DNA from: UBA9611 sp965237595
GTDB taxonomy: Bacteria; Chloroflexota; Dehalococcoidia; Lucifugimonadales; UBA3495
Assembly: GCA_965237595.1 (NCBI GenBank)
Contig: CBDEFY010000007.1
Coordinates: 434,001-498,000 of the forward strand
DNA: 64,000 nt
Direction of reading: 5' to 3'
Of the stretch, positions 52,744 to 60,371 are shown piece by piece; within the stretch, counting starts at the first letter, position 1, and each line of letters starts with the position of its first letter. The notes under the pieces are model-generated. The model made no database searches. It had not been told where the DNA came from and saw nothing but the letters and a program-made list of their open reading frames with translations. Both the position numbers and the translations under genes were made by a program.

Positions 52744-53430
52744 ATGAGCGACATCAGAGTCTTGGTGGTCGACGATCACGATCTATTCCGGCGCGGTCTT
52801 ATGGAAGTACTGGACGAAGAGCCGGATATGGACGTGATCGGGGAGGCCCGCAACGGCAAAGAAGCAATTGAGATGGCCGGGAAATTGAACCCCGACCTGG
52901 TTTTTATGGACCTCAACATGCCTGGCCAGAACGGCATCGAGGCCACCGCATACATCACCCAGAAATGGCCCGACATGAAGATCCTGGTTCTGACCGTGTC
53001 CGAGGAAGCAGGCGACCTCTACCAGGCGCTGCGCGTCGGCGCCCGTGGCTATGTCTTAAAGATATCCAGCCCTGAGGAGATACTTGATGCCCTGCGCCAA
53101 GTCCACCAAGGTTGGGTGGTGGTTTCTCCCGCCATGGCGCCCTGATTCCTGTCAGATCTGTCCCAGCCGGCCACTAATGGGGGAAGGGGACAGGGCAGGG
53201 CCGATATCGACGATGTTGTTTTGACCATCCGGGAGCAAGAGATACTGCGGCTGGTTGCCCGGGGCCTGTCCAATGCCGGTATCGCCGAGGAGTTGATGGT
53301 CTCCGAGAACACAGTGAAGACCCACATCAAAAACATCCTGGGCAAACTTCATATGAAGAACCGGAGTGAGGCCGCCAACTACGCCAACCGACTGGGCATC
53401 ACCCAACCCGATAGCCCTCAAGAGGCTTAA
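52744..53430 (+). pseudogene. NarL-family response regulator with in-frame TGA between domains
   Basis: Receiver domain 52744-53145: VLVVDDHDLFRRGLMEVL, phosphorylation Asp in LVFMDLNMPGQNG, ILVLTVSEE, GYVLKISSPEEI. After VVVSPAMAP an in-frame TGA (53143-53145) occurs; the same frame continues through a linker to a LuxR-type HTH (TIREQEILRLVARGLSNAGI, SENTVKTHIKNILGKL) and stops at 53430. In homologues the two parts are one protein, and CGA (Arg) to TGA is the simplest change. No SECIS-like loop follows, and a regulator linker is not a Sec site. TTG 53221 might restart the HTH alone. Overlaps the kinase by ATGA. Confidence 0.9.
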
Positions 53431-53472
53431 TACCGGTCAACCCAGCGTCCCTCACCCAAATCCAGCCTGTCG

Positions 53473-54230
53473 TCAACAGGATCCGGTCTTGACCACCAGA
53501 TCACGGACTTTAGCACGGTCATTATCCGGAGTGATTTTGCCGTAGACCCGATCTACCCTCCAGACACCGTATAACGTTGCGTTACCCCGGTCTTTCACCA
53601 GATATTCCCCTGGGGCCGGGTCCAATGCAGCTTCCAGGTCGGTGGCCCTCAGGTTAGGGTAGCACTTGACCAGATAGGCCCAGATTGTATTGATTGCTTC
53701 GCTGGACGTGCGCAATATTGGCGTAGGGAGAAATGGCCTAGGCGTGGCCGTTGGCAGCACCAGAATGGCCCGGGCCGCCGGGTCGCAGCTCGATTCTACG
53801 AACCTCTCCCACTCTTCCGCCAACTGGTCGTGTGCATAAAGTCTTCCGGAAAATGAATCTATCCTCCAGATGCCGTATTGCTGGTTGGCGTCGCTGATGG
53901 CCATTACGAACCAGTCGTCTTGCACCTGATATGAAACCAGGTCCTTGGGGTCAAAGCTGGCGCAGCGGCTCAGATGGGCCCACATCAGATTGCGGGCGTC
54001 GTTCCCCACCTGCACGGACCGAGTTGTCGGACAGGGGTGCCTCCTCCCGAAAAGGACGGCAGGACCGGCCGTGCCGTGGCCATGAGTGCGGGTATGGGAG
54101 TAAGAGTCACGGTGGGCCTCAAGGTCGGCCTAGGGGTCCTGGTGGGCCTGGGAGTGGGCCCGCGGCCCGTTAACCCGCAAGCAACGCCAACGGTAAGAAG
54201 AATCAATAACAGAAGAAAGATTTTAGTCAC
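53473..54230 (-). pseudogene. Lipoprotein with two related domains, frameshifted
   Basis: Starts at 54230: signal and lipobox LILLTVGVACG, a Pro/Thr-Arg linker, then a frame break near 54003 (RQLGPCR / VGNDARNLMWAHL). The body holds two similar ~70-residue units: MWAHLSRCAS...YGIWRIDSFSGRLYAHD...ESSC and IWAYLVKCYP...YGVWRVDRVYGKITPDN...TGSC, each with two Cys. This suggests an internal duplication. Family not recognised; outer-face protein on the opposite strand to the pilus genes. Confidence 0.65.
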
Positions 54231-54492
54231 TGGTTTCCTTTGTCTCCGGTACTTTCCCCCCTCAAATTACTGTACCCCATCGCGCTATTCCAAACAAAGC
54301 CGTTACTCCACCCCAGAGAGTCCTTTCCGCCCGGTTGCCCCATTTTGAAGCCGACGGGTAAAAAGGGCTAGCCCGTTAATCACCCTCGCATTCACCCGAA
54401 TTAGGGATTCGGATTACCTGGGGTAAGCGCAGAATAAATTTCGTCAGCAGCAGCGCGCTGGCCTTGACTAGGAATGGGGAGCAAATACCAAG

Positions 54493-55190
54493 ATGATCAA
54501 AAGAATAAAAAAGGCGGTCCTCAATAACCAGAGAGGGTTCACACTTCTCGAATTATTGGCAGTCATGGCCATCGTCGCCGTTCTGGCTGGCATCGTCACG
54601 ACCTCCGTCAGCGGAACAAGTGAACAAAGCCGGGACGCCCAGGCGATACAAGACTCCACAACCGTTGGGAGCGCCTCAGCCGATTTTTTCTCCGACCAAG
54701 AGGGCGCGGAGATCATCATCCCTCAGGCAGTAACGGTTTTGGATATCTTCCCCAGCCCGGTCCAGGAGATCAGCAGCCGGTGGCCTGAAGACTTCGTCAC
54801 CAGCGTCTATCCGGATGTCTTCCCTCCAGACTCCGCGACCACGGTGACCGAAATCACTTTCTTGGATGCGGACGGCGCAATCTTGACTACCGTGGTGGAA
54901 GAGACCAACCAAGCCATAGACTTTGCCGTCGAGGACATTCTGACCGGATTCACGGCCGTTGATTTCGCTATCCTGGTCGACCCCAAAACTACATGAGCTC
55001 AGAGCCCAACAGTGCTAGTCAGAAGAGCGGCCTGTACGCCAGCTACCTGTGGTTATTTGAAACGGCCGACTCAGCTGGTAGCGCCGGAGAGAAAATCTCC
55101 CGTAACGTGGCGCTCTTCAAGCTAATCGTGGTGCAGAAGTTGTCTGCCGACTCCGACCAGGTGTCCTTGGTCTATCAGAGGATCACTTAA
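54493..55190 (+). pseudogene. Type IV prepilin, frame break before the C-terminal third
   Basis: Classical prepilin: short basic leader, cleavage site QRG-FTLLELLAVMAIVAVLAG with Glu5, then a soluble domain. As written it ends at 54996 (ILVDPKTT); one base away the sequence goes on as YMSSEPNSASQKSGLYASYLWLFE...VALFKLIVVQKL...VSLVYQRIT to 55190. The YLWLFE/VALFKL/LVYxRI pattern closes other pilins of this type, so a single one-base break is likely. Probable major pilin. Confidence 0.8.
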
Positions 55191-55318
55191 ATGTTCTGCC
55201 AACTTTATTAATGAGGGAATGGGAGCGATTCTTCCCTTCCCGGTCGTAGCCGCCGTTTCAGAGACCGGGCGAAATGAGTCGAGATGAGACCGACACGAAA
55301 TTGCATGGGAGGCACACG

Positions 55319-56065
55319 ATGAGCCTACTAAAGCAGATACTAAAAGGCCAGAGGGGCTTCACACCGGTGGAGATGGTCGTAGTCATCGCCATCATGGGCG
55401 TGATGGCAATGGTCGCCGTCCCCGTAGTGACGAGCAACCTCGGCAAGTCCAAAGAGCGCGCCTATGCCCAGGACTTGGCCATGATTCAGACGGCGGTTGA
55501 TAGCTATTTCACCGCTGCCGACAACCTACGTCACCTCGGATTACGCCAGTACCCCATCAACGCCCAAGGCGCCACCGGCACCAGCAAGGTATGGGACGGA
55601 GCAGCCAGCATATTCGAGCCTCTGGCCAACCCTTTGCTGGGCACCCAGGGCAGCGAGCCCTACTGGAGGGATGACGGCGATGGTGTGCGTGAGAGCACGG
55701 AAGAGATTCTGTTTGGTGAAACCGTATCCGAAGCCGATACCGGCCTGGGTGGCTGGTACGTGGGCAGGGTTGACCTTCAGGGCGTGGAATACGCCGCGGG
55801 AGTCCACGGCTACTTCATCGATTTCACCAAGCTGGTCTCAGCCGGCCTCCTCAAATCTGCCCCTGAGTCCGCCTCCAACGACAACGGCGGAGTGGCGGCA
55901 GGATCCGGCGGTTCCTACGGCTGGTTCGTTAACGCCACTGGGTCCGTCACTTCGATCCTGTCCGTATTCCCGTACAACGGCTTGAACTTCGACGGCACCG
56001 CCATCGTCATCGACAACGTAGCTGCCAGCGATCTGCGGGGATTCCAGGACGGCATCTACCCCTAG
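55319..56065 (+). CDS. Type IV prepilin-like protein
   Basis: 248 residues from ATG 55319. Leader ending KGQRG, then FTPVEMVVVIAIMGVMAMVA with Pro at position 3 and Glu at 5. A Gly-rich soluble domain follows (WDGAASIFEPLANPLLGTQG, GGWYVGRVDLQGVEYAAGVHG). Intact, unlike the flanking pilins. Likely a pilin or a pseudopilin of the same assembly. Confidence 0.87.
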   Translation: MSLLKQILKGQRGFTPVEMVVVIAIMGVMAMVAVPVVTSNLGKSKERAYAQDLAMIQTAVDSYFTAADNLRHLGLRQYPINAQGATGTSKVWDGAASIFEPLANPLLGTQGSEPYWRDDGDGVRESTEEILFGETVSEADTGLGGWYVGRVDLQGVEYAAGVHGYFIDFTKLVSAGLLKSAPESASNDNGGVAAGSGGSYGWFVNATGSVTSILSVFPYNGLNFDGTAIVIDNVAASDLRGFQDGIYP

Positions 56066-56227
56066 TCTCTTCTGGCTGGAAGCAACATTGGTATCCATCA
56101 GTATGCCTCCAAGGCCTACCTCCCGGCGTCCACCGGGAGGTAGGCTCGCCTCGGAGTCACCTATCCCTAACGAGCCTGAGCGAATCGATCCATTGAACCC
56201 ATTCCGTAAATCACCAAAGGACTGAGA

Positions 56228-56749
56228 ATGCTCCAACTGCGGAAGAGAATCAAGGAGCGGGTTGACCCTCCGGTTGCACCGGAATTGCTCAGCTGTGGTC
56301 TTTGGACTACGGCTTTCACTGGTTTGTGCGCCAGGCTAACCGGCTTAATACACTCTTTGCGCCTCCAGCGGGGGTTTTCTCTTATCGAATCGATAGCCGC
56401 GGTCGGTGTCATAGGCATTTCGGTCGTAGGGAGCGTGATCCTGCTAAACGCCACGGTCCGGACCTCTTCTGAGACCGCAGGTGATCTCGGCCTGATACAG
56501 ATAGTCCGGGCCCAGGTAGAAACGATTCAGCAGTCACCCTTCATGGAAGACCCCACCCAGTACCCATTGGCGGACAATATACCGCCCAATGTGACCGTGA
56601 CGTTCACGGCTACTGACCCTGGAACTTCTTACACCTTCCCTGCCCCAAGCGGTGCGACGCTGACCCAGGTGGTCCAGAAGATAGAGGTAACGGCCAAGGA
56701 GGACGACGGCGAATCCACGATGACCTTTTACAAGGTTAGCTCTCCATAA
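56228..56749 (+). CDS. Minor prepilin (PilV-like)
   Basis: 173 residues. Long ~48-residue leader, then LQRG-FSLIESIAAVGVIGISVVG (cleavage after Gly, Glu5). A short globular part includes IVRAQVETIQQSPFMED and IEVTAKEDDGESTMTFYKV, like PilV/PilW-type minor pilins. 5 bases before the next pilin-like gene. Confidence 0.8.
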   Translation: MLQLRKRIKERVDPPVAPELLSCGLWTTAFTGLCARLTGLIHSLRLQRGFSLIESIAAVGVIGISVVGSVILLNATVRTSSETAGDLGLIQIVRAQVETIQQSPFMEDPTQYPLADNIPPNVTVTFTATDPGTSYTFPAPSGATLTQVVQKIEVTAKEDDGESTMTFYKVSSP

Positions 56750-56754
56750 GGTTC

Positions 56755-57363
56755 TTGAAGAGACAACTAGGCAATTCTCTGGTTGAAGTGACCCTGGCCC
56801 TGGCCATTGGGGGGATTATCTCCGTTCCCTTGGCCGGCATCGTGGGCACCCAGTTGCGCGTGCCTCTCCGAATCGCCAACAACATCGCCACGGCCACACA
56901 GATTCAGTCATCAACTCTCTTTTTGGTGGACGACGCCAGCACTGCTCAGGCATTTACCGCCGGGACCGAGCCTGATTACGGCACATTCACCTGGACGGAA
57001 TACGCATTTGACCCGCCGCTAGCCATCAAGGCCCGGTATTACTGGCAAGAGCAAAAGTTTTCCGTGAACAGACACGGGGCAGCACTCTACCGCCGTTCTT
57101 GATCATTGACGACGTCCGTGAATATAGCGACTTGGAGTTTACCTATAACCCTCCCGAATGGACGTACGACGAGACAACCAGGGCCTGGTCATACTCCGAA
57201 GGAAGGCTCCTGGTCGCCTTAAATACCACTGGAGCAAGGCACGAACAAATTTGAAGAATTGGTCAGCACTGGGAACCTGGTGGGGGACTTCCGCCCCCAA
57301 TTGGAGCGCCCGGTGACGCAGCCGCCCCCGTCACAAATCGAACCTTTGACTGACAACGAATAG
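56755..57363 (+). pseudogene. Minor prepilin (PilW-like), two frame breaks
   Basis: TTG 56755 start: QLGNSLVEVTLALAIGGIISVPLAG is a prepilin helix with the usual Glu5. The frame ends at 57102; from there another frame gives IDDVREYSDLEFTYNPPEW...RLLVALNTTG, and after a second break near 57236 a third frame gives KFEELVSTGNLVGDFRPQ...PLTDNE with TAG 57361-57363. Joined, this is a ~200-residue PilW-like protein. Both breaks are single-base. Confidence 0.7.
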
Positions 57364-57693
57364 CCCGGTCGGCCGGTCTGATTCCACCCTCTACAGAGCA
57401 GAGGCCCAACGAACACCGGCTAGCCCAGCTGGCGCCAATTTGAAATCACTTTTACAGAACATACTATTCGGGCAAGGCGGGGCCGTCTTGCCAATGGCCA
57501 TCCTAGCGTCCCTCATCGGGATACTAGTTATTGTTCTGTAGACCGTCAGCGATAATGGGACACATATAAGGGTAGGAAAACCCGAGAGTCGGAGGGTGGT
57601 GTGTGAGGTGGACCCGGAAATTCGGACAGGTGGTTAAGTGAGAGTTCTGCTCCTAAAATAGCCGCAGCTGTTGCTGTGAGGGAGGAGTGGGAC

Positions 57694-57978
57694 ATGTCAA
57701 AAGAGCGGAGGAAGCACAGCCCAACATTCAAGGCCAAGGTGGCCCTGGAAGCGGTGAAGGGTGAAGAGACGGTGGCCCAACTGGCCGCCCGCTACGAGGT
57801 CCATCCCGGGCAGATCCAGGCCTGGAAGAAGTCCTTGTTGGAAGGAGCGGTCGGCGTCTTTGGTGGGAACCAAGACTAACGCCAGAAGAGCGATGCGGTC
57901 CTTGTTGCCCGGCTCTATCAGCAGATCGGCCAACTGAAGGTTGAGCGGGATTTCTTGGCGGAGAGGCTCGGTCCATGA
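57694..57978 (+). pseudogene. IS-A OrfA, nonsense mutant (copy 3)
   Basis: Same HTH protein as in copy 2 but AAA (Lys) has become TAA at 57877-57879, removing the last third. It keeps Arg where the other two copies have Pro (LAARYEVHPG), so this may be closer to the ancestral sequence. Different nonsense site from copy 1, so the two losses are independent. Confidence 0.85.
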
Positions 57979-58919
57979 GCCGGGAGCGGCGGCGGGAGAT
58001 GGTGGACCGGCGGCACCCAGCCTTGTCCACAGTGAGACAGTGCGCCTTACTGAGCATCAGCAGGTCCAGCCTAAACTACCGGCGCAAGGGGACTTGCTCG
58101 GAGAACCTGACCGTGATGAAGGCGATGGACCACCAGTACCTAAGTACCCCCTTCTACGGGTCGCGGCGCATGAGGGTCTGGCTGGGCACTCAAGGTCACA
58201 GGGTGAACCGGAAGCGGGTCCAGCGTCTGATGCGGACCATGGGACTACGTGCCATCTACCGGTGGCCCCGGACCAGCAAGCCGGGGCCAGGGCACAAGGT
58301 GTATCCCTACCTCCTGAGCGGCATGGAGATCACCAGACCAAATCAGGTGTGGGCCGCCGACATCACCTACATCCCCATGGCCAAGGGTTTCTTATACCTG
58401 GTGGCCATCATGGATTGGTACACGCGGTACGTGGTGGCCTGGCGTCTTTCCAACACCTTGGATGCTGATTTCTGTGTCGAGACATTGGAGGAAGCGCTTG
58501 GCAAGGGGAAGCCAGAGGTCTTCAACACCGACCAGGGCAGCCAGTTCACCGGCGAAGCCTTCACCGGTCTCCTAGAGCAGCACGGAGTGAGAATCAGCAT
58601 GGACGGGAAGGGACGCTACACCGACAACATCTTGTTGGAGCGGCTGTGGCGCACGGTTAAGTACGAGGAGGTCTACCTGAAAGCCTACTCCAACGGGCGA
58701 GAAGCCAAGGCCGGGCTTGACGCATACTTCAGCTTCTACAACAACCAAAGACCCCACCAGGCCTTGGGCTACCGGACACCGGCTGAGGTGTTCAAAGGAG
58801 ACTTGGCGCCATCAGATGAACGGTCAATCAATGGGAAACGGGCACCGAACGGAGCGTTCTCAGACCTTGGAAAGACGGCAGAACTCCCACTTAGTTTTGC
58901 ACCAAACCTGTCCAACTGA
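57975..58919 (+). CDS. IS-A OrfB transposase (copy 3)
   Basis: 314-residue DDE transposase identical in its catalytic motifs to the other copies; differs from copy 1 near the C-terminus (ELPLSFAPN). Open, but the OrfA of this copy is truncated. Confidence 0.9.
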   Translation: MSRERRREMVDRRHPALSTVRQCALLSISRSSLNYRRKGTCSENLTVMKAMDHQYLSTPFYGSRRMRVWLGTQGHRVNRKRVQRLMRTMGLRAIYRWPRTSKPGPGHKVYPYLLSGMEITRPNQVWAADITYIPMAKGFLYLVAIMDWYTRYVVAWRLSNTLDADFCVETLEEALGKGKPEVFNTDQGSQFTGEAFTGLLEQHGVRISMDGKGRYTDNILLERLWRTVKYEEVYLKAYSNGREAKAGLDAYFSFYNNQRPHQALGYRTPAEVFKGDLAPSDERSINGKRAPNGAFSDLGKTAELPLSFAPNLSN

Positions 58920-58980
58920 TTGGGTCCACCTCAGTGAGCTCCTGAAATGAGGGTAGAGTTACCCACAGAAAGGAGCAGAT

Positions 58981-59388
58981 GTGTCCCAATTAGAAGTAAG
59001 CAAAGCAGAGGCCGCCGAGGAACGAAGCGAGCAGACCAGGTCTTTCGTCCGTACAGTGAAGGCGGCTGCCCGACGTAAGTACACCTCCGAAGACAAGATC
59101 CGAATTGTTCTGGAGGGCTTCCGCCGCGAGGTCACAGTCAACGACCTGTGCCGGCGGGAGGGGATCAAGCCCCACTCCTACTACTCGTGGACCAAAGAGT
59201 TCATGGAGGCGGGCAAGGAGAGGTTGACCCGTGACTCGGTTCGGGACGCCACTCAGCATGAGGTAGGGCAGCTCAAGCGAGAGAACGGGGAACTCAAGGA
59301 GCTAGTGGCCGATCTGTCGCTGGAGGCGTACCGTCTCAAAAAAACGGCCATCCCCGTGCCCCAGGACGCCACCGGTACCAGCGGATGA
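58981..59388 (+). CDS. IS-B OrfA, HTH transposase subunit
   Basis: 135 residues; HTH region KYTSEDKIRIVLEGFRREVT...CRREGIKPHSYYSW, then a coiled coil (VGQLKRENGELKELVADLS). IS3-type OrfA. Start GTG 58981 with AAGGAG upstream; overlaps orfB by ATGA. Confidence 0.87.
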   Translation: MSQLEVSKAEAAEERSEQTRSFVRTVKAAARRKYTSEDKIRIVLEGFRREVTVNDLCRREGIKPHSYYSWTKEFMEAGKERLTRDSVRDATQHEVGQLKRENGELKELVADLSLEAYRLKKTAIPVPQDATGTSG

Positions 59389-60371
59389 GCGCCCCGGAGA
59401 AGGCAGAGGTAGTTACCAAAGTATCCTCGTCTCCCCTCCCCAAGCGAAAGGTCCTCAGAGAGCTGGGCATCCCTAAGAGCACCTACTACCGGTGGCTCAG
59501 ACGCCAAGACCAACAAGGACTTGAGGACCGACCAGAAGGCGATCAGCCACCATGGAACCGTCTTACTATTCAGGAAGAACGCTCAGTCCTGTTATCAGCC
59601 AGAGAGATGCCAGAGCTGAGCTGCCGTCAGCTGGCCGCGTGGATCACCGACAACCAGGGCTTCTCAGTCTCAGAGTCCAGCGTCTACCGTATCCTGGGCA
59701 GGGAGGGCCTAGTGAAGCGGCCTGAGATGCGGTTGGCCGCGGGGAAGGAGTACCACCGCAAGACCACAGGACCTCACCAGATGTGGGCCACCGATGCCTC
59801 ATACTTCAGGGTGGTTGGTTGGGGCTACTACTACCTGGTCACCGTTATGGACGACTACTCCCGCTTCATCCTGGCTCACAGGCTTCAGCAAGATATGACG
59901 GCCGACTCCTTCATCGAGGTGGTCCAGGATGCTGTGGACACGACCAGCATGGACCAAGTTCCAGTCACAGACCGCACCAGGCTGCTGAGTGACAACGGTC
60001 CAGGCTATGTCTAAAGAGCATTCAGGGACTACCTGGGGATGGTTGGCATCAAGCACATCCTAGCAACTCCTTTCCACCCTCAGACCAACGGGAAGCTGGA
60101 GCGCTACCACCAGACCATCAAACGGGACGTCAACCAGGTGCCTTATGAGTTGCCCGCCGACCTTGAGGCTGCTATCGCGGCCTTCGTCAGCTACTACAAC
60201 TACCGGCGCTATCACAAGGCTCTGGGCAACGTGACACCATCAGACGTGCTCAAGGGAAGACGGCAAGAGATCCTACAACGCAGGAAGGAGGTGAAGGCTC
60301 AAACCACCAAACGGCGACGACGCTACAACAGGGCCCTCAGGGAGCTCACCAGACCTCCATCCAGCCCCTGA
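59385..60371 (+). pseudogene. IS-B OrfB transposase, nonsense mutant
   Basis: DDE transposase: Asp in MWATDASYFRV, Asp in LLSDNGPGYV, Glu in TNGKLERYHQT. Between the second Asp and the Glu, TCA has become TAA (60012-60014); the frame continues in phase to 60371 with FRDYLGMVGIKHILATPFH. The truncated protein lacks the catalytic Glu, so IS-B is probably immobile. Confidence 0.9.

Larger units (their letters stand above)
50128..52747 (+). pseudogene. NarL-type sensor histidine kinase split by IS-A copy 2
   Basis: The 5' part (50128-50586) encodes an N-terminus with about four membrane helices, ending ...SPVLTASLLL exactly at the IS edge. The 3' part (51917-52747) continues in the same frame TMRGAVAIACV..., then the HisKA_3 phosphoacceptor RRDVHDNVAQTLAFL (His), N-box VIREALANVAKHA, and ATP motifs VKDDGRGF and GDGMGIMSERANMAG. 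Removing the IS and one TTG repeat restores a single ~430-residue kinase. It overlaps pilD (ATGA) on one side and the response regulator (ATGA) on the other. The catalytic half could be made from TTG 51917 or ATG 51923 but would lack its first sensor helices. Confidence 0.93.
57604..58933 (+). mobile_element. IS-A copy 3, IS3-family insertion sequence (1330 bp), nested
   Basis: Same ends as copies 1 and 2; target duplication GTG (57601-57603 and 58934-58936). It sits in the leader of IS-B between that element's left repeat and its orfA, so IS-B arrived first. orfA has a nonsense change; orfB is open with one Ser to Pro change. Confidence 0.95.

Noticed and set aside
53143..53145. TGA in the response regulator as a third selenocysteine codon
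   Set aside because: The position is the linker between receiver and HTH, not a redox site, and no tight G-loop hairpin follows within about 40 bases. A CGA to TGA nonsense change explains it better.
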